A stretch of DNA of 64,000 bases, from positions 20,648,599 to 20,712,598 of the forward strand of contig NC_088309.1 in the NCBI RefSeq assembly GCF_910592395.1. The letters run 5' to 3'. The position numbers were made by a program, and so were the translations under genes. This DNA comes from Lineus longissimus (lineage: Eukaryota; Nemertea; Pilidiophora; Heteronemertea; Lineidae). The notes below the pieces were generated by a model. That model did not search any database. It was not told where the DNA came from and was given only the letters and a program-made list of their open reading frames with translations. Shown here one piece after another: positions 11,687 through 23,700 of this stretch (its first letter is position 1; each line of letters starts with the position of its first letter).

Positions 11687-14600
11687 ATGAAACTGGATGA
11701 CATCTTCGTGGACCGTATTGGGGACTGGGGCAGGTTTCAAACTTTGGCTGTGTTTTTTACTTCATTATCTAGCCTGCCAATGGCACTGCACACAGTATCG
11801 TTAATTTTCATCGGAGGAAGCGAACAGAGCTACTGGTGTGCCCTGCCTACAAATGAATTCGACAACTTTTCACACGAAGCCTTAAAGGACGTTTTCATTC
11901 CCAGTAAGCTTGGTGCTGATGGTGTTAAAGTATATAGCAAATGTGAGATATACAATCTGGACAATAATTCACGTCAAGATATTTCTGAGGCAATAACTGC
12001 TGAGGCTATACTGAAATTGAATTCGACATTCTATGCGAGTGGTGTAAGCGACAATCAGACGACCGCAACAAGACGCTGCAACGCCTGGCAGTACGGAGAG
12101 GATGGAAGATACAAAACATCTCTTCTAACCCAGGTATCGAGACTTGCTTCGTCGGTTTCAGTTGTCTTGAACTAGATTTGGTGGCTTCCGGTGTCCGGTC
12201 ACGTGTTTTTCCACAAAGATGTGTAACCTCGAGCCAAGTGAAAAACCAGGAATACCAGAGCGCTCAGTATTAGCAGTGCATGCACTGAGTGCACTGAATA
12301 TGTATGGCTCGCCTTGGGTAAAACAACGAGGCGGATAGGGTCGAGATACCTGGACTATAGGTCGGTTGACGCCAGAGTACAGTTGTCCAAAGTCACGTTA
12401 TTCCCAAGCGGCTGTGGCCTTAAGTATCCTGAAATACGTAATCTTATGACAATTTTTCCAAGTCAGGCATTAGGCACCACCATTTTGTCCATAACTCGAA
12501 CATGAAATTCCAAAGCAATTATTAGAATTCTTCAAAAACAGCGTGAAAACCTATTCAAGAGTGAGAACCTGTTCTTTGTTTTCCAGAGAAGCAGCCTTCT
12601 ATGTTTTAAAATGGGCATTCACTTGATTAAGGAATTCTAATTGCTTTAGGATGTCAAGTTCTTGCCAAAAAGATGGTGCCTCATGGTCAACCCTTAACGC
12701 TATGTCAGTGACGTTCTATGTTTTGAACACGCGGGCCTGCAATATTGTTTCTCTCATTTTTAGTATGGCCTTTACTGCGAGCGAGAATGGCTTCTTCCGC
12801 TATCTCAGACACTTTTTATGGCCGGGTGGATGGCGGGTAACATTGTATTTGGTTCTTTGGCAGACAGGTAAGTGTAAATCAATGGCATATATTAGGCCTA
12901 TTGAATATAAAACCTTAAAGGCATGACTTGGTGAGTTGTGTGATATGGTATGCGCTCAGTACTTCATTCTCAGTGAACTTCCAGAGGAATTCCTTCCACA
13001 GCCTCCTCTCGTACCTCAGAAAGAATCCATGCCTGCTTCACATATCGCACGCCCCTGTTATACGGTGCACCTCACCCATATAATTCTACCTTATACCATG
13101 AAGCTGACATTTGTGATCACGAGGCTTTTAATCTAAAAATTATTAGAGGCACAAAAATCGCAGTATCAAATTTAATAAAATATAAATAAAAATGAGAATA
13201 CTATATTTACGCAGGTTAAGAATATTCATCCATTCACTCCTGCATGTCTCTTGTTGCCCTATGTGAGTACAATATCCTTGGGACATATTTTGCCTTCTTG
13301 TCAGCATCAATTCACCAGCGCCCTCGATCTCGCATGCTACTTTCGGTGGAAGAAGCCTCTGACTGTAGCTAGACTCCCGGGGCAGTCCACTGCGTCATCT
13401 TAATTGGATCTCCTTAGGGTGAGGGACGAGGCCGGTCCATTGCGTCCGGAGTGTAACTGCAGCTGCTGGCCAAGAAGGCTGCAGACAAAAAAAATGTACA
13501 GCAATGATTATGACATACATACATGTTTTATTATTCAGATATGGCCGAATGAAAGTTATACCACTGGGCTTTCTTGTCAACACAGCTATAGGAATTGCGA
13601 TGCCGTTCATACCAAACTACTTTGTGTACATCTTTTTCCGCTTCCTGATCGGTGTCACCTCTGGAGGTCCATACACTGTGCTGTATGTATTAGGTAAGTT
13701 GCATCTGTTATTCAACGGGTACGCGTCACCTGATGACAAAATGGTTTATATTATCAGAGTCTTTCAAATAAATATTTGAAAGACTCTGATATTATAGACT
13801 CTCTGTAGTTCATATTGTATATACTTTGTAATATATACGATACATAAGATGTCAAAAGCAACCTTCATCACACTGCTTTAAAATGGCACAGACATAAGCT
13901 TAGGATTTCATTAAACCGAGGAGTGCTAATTACATGTATATAGCTACATGTGTAATAGACCTCTGCCTTTTCAGATGGACGGTTCTTTCAAGTTATGGTA
14001 GCCTACAGTATACAATGTAGTCTGTTGCTGTCGTATAAGGCCAATGGTCGACCCGTCAATTGTTGGCGCGGTGATGTCGGGCATAGGTTGTTATCATATC
14101 CATGAACGGTATTTTCCTAAACTAGTCATGCATATAGAGCACCCTTCTAATTATTTCAGCTTTGGAATTGTGCGGAAAGAAGTACAGGATTTGTGTATCC
14201 TCGTGTATCAGTGCTGGTTTCAATATTTCCCTGTGTTTAATGGCGGGAATCGGTTACGCAATGGCACCAGTCAACCACATTACCATGCAGCTGATTATAG
14301 GATCGATTCCTTTTATCATTGTCTTTTATCACTGGTAAGTTCAATCTACATGTAGGCCTCCAGATTGGCAAAGCTACTGGGTTAAGCCCGCAGCACACTA
14401 GCCGCCAACTTTGGCGTTCACTGGCATTTTTTGCCGCAAGAGTCCTGAACGCCTAAAAAATCCCTAGTCTGCTACGAACGGCGTCGGCGAACGCGACTTG
14501 CCGCGACTTGCCGCAACTAAACGCCAAATATCTTACATGTTTGATTTTTGACGCGTGTCGCCGCGTTTGAACGCAAGAACAAGCCAGGTGTGCTACGGAT

Positions 14601-16980
14601 GGCCGCCTGACTTGGCGTCGGCGGCGAGGCTATGGCCAATCAGCTTTCGTCTTGATGTCACATGATTTCAAAAGGGCAGCCTAAAGTGGCGGAAAAGACG
14701 CTACTGGACGCCGATTCTGGGCAGGTGTGCTCTGACCGAGATCCACTGGCCGCCAACTTTGGCGTCGAGAGGCGTCAGCTGAACGCTTCTTGTCGCCCAA
14801 GTTGGCGGCTAGTGTGCTGCGGGCTTTAGACCGCCAATTTTTTTCAACGAAATCTAATCGCTGAGTCAATTTAGCAAAAGAAATGTTCACGAGTAGCATC
14901 CAGGGCCCAGTCTCCCGCAATGAGTTACTAGTGAGTTGCCTGTACCTTTCAAAATTATCTTAAAAGGGTGTGCCTCCCAGACGGGATTGTAAGGTATACT
15001 TTTGTGTTGTTTTTACTTTAGGATTTTCCATGAATCACCGAGATGGCTTGTCTCGATGCATCGATACGAAGGAGCCAAAGTAATCGTTAAAAAGATCGCC
15101 AAGTTTAACAAACGTCCGAAGTCAAAATATGAAGATGACATGTTATTCGAAGAAGAGAGTGCTGAACTGTCCTGCGACAAGAGTGCCTCGCTGGAAAAAT
15201 TGTCCGAGAAAAAATATACCGCCCTTGACCTGTTCCGTACGCCCAACATTCGTAGGATTACCATAGCTACTTACGTCCAATGGTAAGAACTCAAACAAGA
15301 CCAGACTGTTATCAAGAGCAACATTACTCGTAGTTTCCATTACGGTCGAAAAACATACGTATTCAAGTGACATCGGTGGATGTTCCCATATTTCAGTGTT
15401 TCCAGTGTCGACGTCGTACAATGCGACACATATTGCTGGTCTGTGATGTTAATCGCACGTGCATAAACGAAATGAATTGGTTATCAATGCGACGTACGAT
15501 AAGATATCAAGTAACGAGTTTGATACAGTTTTGCCCGCACAGTACACGATATATGTATATCACGTTATCGCACACCCCAATAACACTGTCGCAAGTCTCC
15601 GCTATGATAATCGCTTGTCTGTAGATCCCGCAGCGCTTTGAACTTGTATTGCAAAATATTTTTTTGCAGGTTTTCATGTGCATTCGTCTGGTACGGAATG
15701 ATATTCGCAGGCGGATCCCTGGGTGCCAATGTCTACATCAATTTGTGTATTAGTGGCATCGTTGGAATCGTCGGTAATATCCTGTGCGTGCCGTTACTGA
15801 ACTTCTTCGGTAGGAGGCCAACAACAGTGACGTTTATGACCCTGATGGCTCTAAGTTTGTTGGCTTCAATTCCTCTGGTGGGAAACCCAGGTAACGTAGT
15901 GTATATCAATCCATTGGAACTAAATGTTAAGAGATTGAGAGAATCCGGGCATTTTGTGTACTTTGCCGTGTATATGATGCGGGTTTCAGAAAATGACTAG
16001 TCTTCTCATTAAAATTTTATTGTGTGCCAATTTCCTACTATCACGTAACACCCTACATGTACATTTAGCATCTATATCGAAATTGTACAAGTGATATGCT
16101 AAATAGGATTGCTGCAAAAGAGACCCCTCCATTTCCGAGATATAATTTGGCCCCTACTGCCAGTACATGTCTATACATATTTTAACTAACTTATAATCTG
16201 TTCCTTTTTTTCGAAGAATTTGAGACCGCCTTGATAGCTGTTGTGTTCGTGGGCAAGCTTTGCACTGTCATCGCGTTCGACACAATCTGGCTCCATTCTA
16301 CCGAGGTGTTTCCAACGTGTATTAGAGCTGTTGGAGTGAGCACAGGTTGTCTCATGGCCCGACTTGGAGCACTGATATCACCTCTCGTTGCAAAATTGGT
16401 AAATCAATATTAATTAAGATGTATTGCAAAGGTGCAAAGTTCGAAACCAGATTCGTGCGACGAGCATGGTCTCATACCAGCCGAACGCACAGGTCACGGT
16501 GCTTATTCTACGAAATCCTTGATACATCAGTTCAGTGTCTCGCAAGCGAGGGGAGGCGGCGAAGAACGGTCGGATGACCGTAGCTTTTCAATTCCACTAA
16601 CCTTCAGCGCATTAAAAGTTGGTCAGTCAAATGAATTCCAAGACCAAATAAGTATCCTTTTTAAGGAACATTTTGATATTGTTTACAGCAACGGGAAGAG
16701 TGTTGAATCATCATTTAAGACAGGCTTAATAGTGAATCATTGAGAATGAAGGAATATTCCTGTGGATCAGTATCGCATGAGATTCCATTGCCCCATCTCT
16801 TATGTATTCGTTTGTCACGTGTTCATTCTCGTCTTGCAGGCTACAATACAAACATCCTTGCCTCTCATAGTTTTTGCCACCGTCGCTGTCCTCGCCACCT
16901 TTTGTTGCATTCAGCTTCCGGAAACAAATAAGCGCCGTCTACCGGAGACAATTGAAGAGGGAGAGGAATTTGCAAAGTAA
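11687..16980 (+). CDS. SLC22-family organic ion transporter, copy 1 (8 exons)
   Basis: Polyspecific solute carrier of the plasma membrane (major facilitator superfamily, SLC22 branch). Exons: 11687-12133, 12764-12867, 13539-13693, 14160-14334, 15022-15282, 15670-15890, 16217-16398, 16840-16980. They join to 561 codons plus TAA with phases 0,2,1,2,2,1,0. The start ATG gives MKLDDIFVDRIGDWGRFQT, the typical SLC22 N-terminus. Then come the large glycosylatable loop with cysteines after TM1, YCEREWLL, SLADRYGRM between TM2 and TM3, ESPRWL after TM6, NFFGRRPTTV, STEVFPTCIRAVG and a final LPETNKRRLPETI. Twelve membrane segments fit. In the usually conserved PESPRWL motif the first proline is histidine (IFHESPRWL), unlike copy 2. 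The exact substrate cannot be read from sequence. An AAA/GTAAGT at the stop could instead be a donor. Confidence 0.9.
13753..13790. repeat. Palindromic fold-back repeat, intron 3 of copy 1
   Basis: ATCAGAGTCTTTCAAATA is followed by its reverse complement with two extra bases in the centre. The same palindrome occurs at 22606-22639 (equivalent intron of copy 2) and, slightly shorter, at 19664-19696. Confidence 0.85.
14385..14825. mobile_element. Harbinger-like MITE, 441 bp, TTA target duplication
   Basis: Inserted in intron 4 of SLC22 copy 1. Ends are inverted repeats starting AGCCCGCAGCACACTAGCC and matching over more than 25 bases. They are flanked by TTA at 14382-14384 and 14826-14828. Copy 2 shows the uninterrupted site with a single TTA (around 23234), so both the boundaries and the 3-bp duplication are directly visible. 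A 3-bp TTA/TAA duplication is typical of PIF/Harbinger elements. No transposase is encoded, so this is a non-autonomous derivative. Confidence 0.85.
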
Positions 16981-17524
16981 GTAGTATTTAAAGCATCACT
17001 GGTGAGACTAACTCAGCTTTCATTCATGTAAATGTAACGTTAATTGTTTTTATTGCACGTATCGATTTATCATTTGAAATACATTCAGCGTAACATGTAG
17101 CTGAATGACATCCGGGCGGGGAGGAAGGGGTATCCCCTCCACATTGCCGACAGAATCGTCTTTGGGAGCAGGCCCGGCTGTCAGCGAGCATTTAAAAAGA
17201 ACATTTTTCATCTTTTTCGGAGGAAAAGGTGTAGATTTACAAATACTGTAATATCGATTAACTATTTAACACCAGATCGTTTTTCGATTTGATTTATTTT
17301 CTCACACTGGCACATTTATTTTCTGCTCTGTTTCAAGGTTTTCCTTGTCATGTCGAAAGCCATGCAAGAAGAAAATGCGGTTAAATAAGCCCGACCCTAC
17401 CCTCCATTCCGTGTAAAGAGGGAACTCTTTTAGATGCATAAAGGCATGCAGTACGGTCAAGTTGGGGAAGCTTTAATAAGACGTCAGTGCTGAGATTCAT
17501 TGTACCCGTATGTAATGTAGGAAA

Positions 17525-17530
17525 AATAAA
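17525..17530 (+). terminator. Poly(A) signal AATAAA for SLC22 copy 1
   Basis: AATAAA about 545 bases after the stop, preserved at the equivalent place in copy 2 (25933-25938), which supports its use. Confidence 0.45.
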
Positions 17531-18084
17531 GAAGAATATCGAATCGACTAAAAAATATAGGAATCTGGAGGAGATCATAGTTTGCGAAGCCTGTTTTACC
17601 GATGTAGAGGTTTGAGACCAGAAACTAATCGTTTGTTTTTTACAGAAATACTTTCGCACGTGTAGTGTACATTGTTCCGGTTTCAAATGTTTAACACAAG
17701 AATTCATATTGAATTCTTGACGCAAGGGCCCAAAGCGCCGCGTAGCGGCAAAAAAGCGAAGCTGGCGAAACATTTATAACGGGTCACCATCACTTATTAT
17801 TGGACTTATAGCGCATTTACGGGGTTGCAACTATTTTGCTTTATAGTGTCACCAGGAAAGAAAAGCATGCGACCTAACGCCGATCTATTTGTATAAAGTG
17901 ATAATTGGAAGGTATATAGTAGGAAATATCAATAAAATAATCATTGCATGTCGTCTTTTGAGGGCATTTCTGATCGTAAAAAATATATGTGTACGTCACC
18001 GGAGTCTCTGCAATGATAATTTTATCACAGCAGTCTCGCGCAAGTAGAAGTTCTTTACCTATTAGTTCTTCACTTATTAGTCTC

Positions 18085-18109
18085 AACGTCTGGCGCAAAG
18101 CCAGACGTT
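18085..18109. repeat. Perfect 10-bp stem-loop
   Basis: AACGTCTGGC, a GCAAA loop and GCCAGACGTT form a compact hairpin in the spacer specific to copy 1. Function unknown. Confidence 0.75.
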
Positions 18110-18403
18110 TTCCATTACGATTTCACTACGATGTTTGACCAGAAGGAGCAGTGCGCGAGATATGCTAATGAGCAGACCTCCCTCGCTTGAGTTTCGGAAG
18201 AATGTTCCATATCGCGCTAAGCTGACAGGCGTGCATTGGGCTGGTACAGGTTGGAACTGAACATTGAATATGCTGGTGGTGACGCTTTCTGATGAGAAGT
18301 TGGTCGTGACTGATGCAGTATCCTTGGACTTGTCCACAGCATCGTTCAATCATTGCTCTCGGAGCTGCCTTGATTCTGTACTTACCCAAATACTGAGACC
18401 AAA

Positions 18404-18478
18404 TGCCTGTTGACTGTGCTTTAAGAGAGACTGGCGCCATGCCTAGTCTCTCTTAAACTTAAAGCACAGTCAACAGAC
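18404..18478. repeat. Long imperfect hairpin, about 75 nt
   Basis: The arm TGTTGACTGTGCTTTAAG followed by AGAGACT is complemented by the arm ending AAAGCACAGTCAACA. There is a small bulge and a loop of about 12 bases. It is long enough to be a hairpin RNA precursor, but it may equally be the centre of a fold-back element. Confidence 0.7.
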
Positions 18479-19663
18479 ACCAACCCCCTCAGACTCAGAA
18501 ACCACAAACGCCCAACCCTTCCTGCTACCTTAATACTTCTGGATATCACTTTATAAATGATTTTTGAAAATGCTGATCCAGGGCCAATGGCTAGAAATAA
18601 ATGTCCCTCATGCAAACAAGACCCACATCAGCATGTTCAGAAAAGGGGATGAGAAAAATTAAATTGCATCGCAGCTATATTTCCTACTCTCATGGCATTG
18701 CCATTATGTTTATTATGCTCATTGAAATAAACTTCTGTGAAACTTAACTATATTTTTATCAGAGGTTTCGTGTGTTTTTTTTCTCAATTCTCCCTCTCTC
18801 TATATTACGGCACTTGACTGAAATATCCAATTACGTGTACCACCAATCACATTACCATTTGCAGTCGGTTTGAAGCACGTGTATAGTGTCTTTCAATCTC
18901 GTCTTATGGTAGCGTTTGCACTAGCAGAAATTTTGAACATTTGTTACTTTGCTCGAGGCCTGAGGTTTCATGTGTGTCCTCCTCCGCTTACCTATACATG
19001 CTTCCCGAAATTGGTGGCTTGCATTGGAACAAACTTTGTCCCCCTTGTCCGTCATTAAAGGCATTCAAGTGTGTTGGCCAACCATGACTATCTCCTTTGT
19101 CCCTCCACCATTAGACCTAGTTTCCCCTTATGACATCACTATTTCGGACACTCATCGCCCCATTTCTGGAAAGGTGTATATGACTGGTATAAGTGGAAGG
19201 GGACATAAATGGAGAAGGAGGCCTTTTCTCGCATATGGACCACTTCACCGAAGACTGTCGCGTAAGTTGTTGGTAATTTGCTATAATTTAAGTCTGCTTC
19301 TCATAGATAGAGTGGAGATATGGCAATCAGTGCCAAACCGTCCCATGTAAACTAGTACATATCGATAATACTAAAAACAGAGACTGAGATGTAGACCTTT
19401 ATTCTGTGTTTCTGCATGGTGAACCCAATCAACAGTGGTCCAGCGTGAATGCGCAGGCTGTGGACAGTCAAAATTGTGTCATCACCCGTGGTGATGCTGG
19501 TCAAGCCTGAATATATTTTCCTATGTACGGTAGTTTTATTCCTACACAGGGTAGGATGTGAAAAAAAAATATCTGGGGATAAAATTACTGTTACACCTTC
19601 AGTAGGCCTACTTTGTGCAACACTCCAGTGAGGAAGTTGGCCGTCGATCGCTAGCTATAAAAG

Positions 19664-19696
19664 CAGAGTCTTTCAAATAAAATTTGAAAGACTCTG
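19664..19696. repeat. Third copy of the CAGAGTCTTTCAAAT palindrome
   Basis: CAGAGTCTTTCAAAT and its reverse complement separated by three bases, in the spacer upstream of SLC22 copy 2. It shares its arms with the palindromes in intron 3 of both SLC22 genes. Confidence 0.8.
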
Positions 19697-19699
19697 ATT

Positions 19700-20555
19700 A
19701 AAGGATGCTTACATAGTTTCAAATTTACTGCCGGAACCGGTGTCACTGGAATGACCAAGTGAACATTAACCCGGGAAACGGATACCTGTTTTTTTTCAGT
19801 ACATGTGTTATAAATAGGTTGTTGTTTAAGTTACACGAAGGCCAGCCACATCAACAGATGTCAATGTCAATGAAATGTAGTTATTTATTCATTAATTCAT
19901 ACACGTATTGAGTACAATGAATATTGAAAAAAACAGGTGTATAGAATTTCGTGTAACGTGCTTAAATACATTGGTGCGATGTGAAAAGTACAATAGGGTA
20001 CAACGATTACACTATATTTTGATTACGGACAGGCCAGCCAGGTAATCACATAGATTATTATTTCATTTCGCTAGAATATACTGTAGTCTCTTCTGCCCCT
20101 CATCATTAACATCTCAAAGTATTTTCGCAATGTCATTAGTTTGGACCTCGTACATCTGTCTAATCTCGTCTGCCATGTTATGGTGTAACCAATGGACAGT
20201 CACACAGGTGCACAGAGGCATAGCGGACAGTCTGCCGTATATTTTTGCACTTTATAGAACAGTTTGAGCCAAGCGCTTGTAATCGCATCTTCCTATTCTG
20301 GTATACATGCTACACAACACAGCCCGTGCAATAATCTCCACAACTTAGGTAATTATGGTAGAAATACGTGTAAGTGCAAACTGTACCATCATTTAGCACA
20401 GAGCTACAAAAACACCGATTTATCTACATGATATTCAGGACAGCTTCATCAAAACCTATCAAGATGTGTGTTTAAGCTATCATCAAGTAATCCACGTCGA
20501 TTACCATAGAACAGGAAATATTCGCGGTTGAATCTGCCCGTGCTTTCAATTTATT
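19700..20555. other. Spacer upstream of SLC22 copy 2
   Basis: AT-rich unique sequence with no exon or RNA gene that I can support. Confidence 0.4.
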
Positions 20556-20645
20556 TGCTCTCGTCTGCTTGCAGTTTCGGTAATCATAGCGGACAGTGAT
20601 TGCTCTCGTCTGCTTGCAGTTTCGGTAATCATAGCGGACAGTGAT
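20556..20645. repeat. Two tandem 45-bp units upstream of SLC22 copy 2
   Basis: A 45-base unit starting TGCTCTCGTCTGCTTGCAG and ending GGACAGTGAT is repeated exactly (20556-20600 and 20601-20645), ending about 115 bases before the start codon of copy 2. It sits where a promoter is expected and has no equivalent upstream of copy 1. Confidence 0.9.
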
Positions 20646-20760
20646 TGGCTGACACAATCCGAATCACCACACTGCCAATATAACACCAAGAGCGAAGGTG
20701 GACATTGACCTTCCACACTCTATAACGGATTCTTCTTCAAGTTTTGCGAGTGGTTCAGGT

Positions 20761-23700
20761 ATGAAACTGGATGACATCTTCGTGGACCGTATCGGGGACT
20801 GGGGCAGGTTTCAAACGTTGGTTATGGTTCTTACTTCATTGTCTAGCCTGCCAATTGCACTGCACACAGTCTCGTTACTTTTCATCGGAGGCAGCGAACA
20901 GAGCTACTGGTGTGCCCTGCCTACAAATGAATTCGACAACTTTTCACACGAAGCCTTAAAGGACGTTTTCATTCCCAGTAAGCTTGGTGCTGATGGTGTT
21001 AAAGTATATAGCAAATGCGAGATATACAATCTGGATAATATTTCACGTCAAGATAATTCTGAGGCAATAACTACTGAGACTATACTGAAATTGAATTCGA
21101 CATTCTATGCGAGTGGTGTAAGAGACAATCGGACGACCGCAACAAGACGCTGCAACGCCTGGCAGTACGGAGAGGATGGAAGATACAAAACATCTCTTCT
21201 AACCCAGGTATCGAGACTTGCTTAGTCGGTTGACGATATAGGACCCACTTCTTCAAAACAACAGAAATTTTCCCAAACGTCAATCTTAAGTATCGTTAAA
21301 TACGTAATCTCTTTTAGTTAATCCTACATGTATGACAATTTTTCCAAGTCAGGCATTTGGCACCATCATTTTGGCCGTAAATAGAACTTGTGAAATCCAA
21401 TTTCAAGGGTGAGAACCTGTTCTTTGTTTTCCAGAGAAGCAGCCTTCTATGTTTTAAAATGGGCATTCACTTGATTAAGGAATTCTGATTGCTTTAGGAT
21501 GTCAAGTTCTTGCCAAAAAGATGGTGCCTCATGGTCAACCCTTAACGCTAAGTCAGTGACGTTCTTTGTTTTGAACACGCGGTCCTGCAATATTGTTTCT
21601 CTCATTTTTAGTATGGCCTTTACTGCGAGCGAGAATGGCTTCTTCCGCTATCTCAGACACTTTTTATGGCCGGGTGGATGGCGGGTAACATTGTATTTGG
21701 TTCTTTGGCAGACAGGTAAGTGTAAATCAATGGCATATATTAGGCCTATTGAATATAAAACCTTAAAGGCATGACTTGGTGAGTTGTGTGATATGGTATG
21801 CGCTCAGTACTTCATTTTCAGTGAACTTCCAGAGGAATTCCTTCCACAGCCTCCTCTCGTACCTCAGAAAGAATCCATGCCTGCTTCACATATCGCGGCA
21901 CGCCCCTGTTATACGGTGCACCTCACCCATATAATTCTACCTTATACCATGAAGCTGACATTTGTGATCACGAGGCTTTTAATCTAAAAAGTATTAGAGG
22001 CACAAAAATCGTAGTATCAAATTTAATAAAATATCAATATAAATGAGAATACTATATTTACGCAGGTTAAGAATATATTCATCCATTCACTCCTGCATGT
22101 CTCTTGTTGCCCTATGTGAGTACAATATCCTTGGGACATATTTTGCCTTCTTGTCAGCATCAATTCACCAGCGCCCTCGATCTCGCATGCTACTTTCGGT
22201 GGAAGAAGCCTCTGATTGTAGCTAGACTCCCGGGGCAATCCACTGCGTCATCTTAATTGGATCTCCTTAGGGTGAGGGACGAGGCCGGTCAATTGCGTCT
22301 GGAGTGTAACTGCAGCTGCTGGCCAAGAAGGCTGCGGACAAAAAAAATGTACAGCAATGATTATGACATATATACATGTATTATTATTCAGATATGGCCG
22401 AATGAAAGTTATACCACCGGGCTTTCTTGTCAACACAGCTATAGGAATTGCGATGCCGTTCATACCAAACTACTTTGTGTACATCTTTTTCCGCTTCCTG
22501 ATCGGTGTCACCTCTGGAGGTCCATACACTGTGCTGTTTGTATTAGGTAAGTTGCATCTGTTATTCAACGGGTACGCGTTACCTGATGACAAAATGGTTT
22601 ATATTATCAGAGTCTTTCAAATATTTGAAAGACTCTGATATTATAGACTCTCTGTAGTACATGTATATACTTTGTTATTTATACGATACATAAGATGTCA
22701 AAAGCAACCTTCATCACACTGCTTTAAAATGGCACAGACATAAGCTTAGGATTTCATTAAACCAAGGAGTGCTAATTACATGTATATAGCTACATGTGTA
22801 ATAGACCTCTGCTTTTTCAGATGGACGGTTCTTTCGAGTTATGGTAGCCTATAGTATACAATGCAGTCTGTTGCTGCCGTATAAGGCCAATGGTCGACCC
22901 GTCAATTGTTGGCGCGGTGATGTCGGGCAGAGGTTGTTATCATATCCATGAATGGTATTTTCCTAAACTATATGAATCATGCATATAGAGCACCCTTCTA
23001 ATTATTTCAGCTTTGGAATTGTGCGGAAAGAAGTACAGGATTTGTGCATCCTCGTGTATCAGTGCTGGTTTCAATATTTCCCTGTGTTTAATGGCGGGAA
23101 TCGGTTACGCAATGGCACCAGTCAACCACATTACCATGCAGCTGATTATAGGATCGATTCCTTTTATTCTTGTCTTTTATCACTGGTAAGTTCAATCTAC
23201 ATGTAGGCCTCCTGATTGGCAAAGTTACTGGGTTAGACCGCCAATTTTTTTTCAACGAAATCTAATCACTGAGTCAATTTAGCAAAAGAAATCTTCATGA
23301 ATAGCATCCAAGGCCCAGTCTCCCGCAATGAGTTACTAGTGTGTTATCTGTACCTTTCAACATTATCTTAAAAGGGTGTGCCTCTCAGACCGGATTGTAA
23401 GGTATACTTTTGTGTTGTTTTTACTTTAGGATTATCCCTGAATCACCGAGATGGCTTGTCTCGATGCATCGATACGAAGGAGCCAAAGTAATCGTTAAAA
23501 AGATCGCCAAGTTTAACAAACGTCCGAAGTCAAAATATGAAGATGACATGTTATTCGAAGAAGAGAGTGCTGAACTGTCCTGCGACAAGAGTGCCTCGCT
23601 GGAAAAATTGTCCGAGAAGAAATATACCGCCCTTGACCTGTTCCGTACGCCCAACATTCGTAGGATTACCATAGCTACTTACGTCCAATGGTAAGAACTC

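Larger units (their letters stand above)
17700..19660. other. Spacer after SLC22 copy 1; partly duplicated
   Basis: No gene is supported. 16981-17690 and about 18558-19345 match the block downstream of copy 2. 17690-18555 has no counterpart there. This private stretch holds two hairpins (18085-18109 and 18404-18478). Remaining open frames are short and have no motifs. Confidence 0.45.

Noticed and set aside
16978-17660. Extra SLC22 3' exon using AAA/GTAAGT as a donor and an acceptor at about 17643
   Set aside because: It would add only a few residues in copy 1 and a different, longer tail in copy 2. The TAA stop after LPETI gives the normal family length in both.
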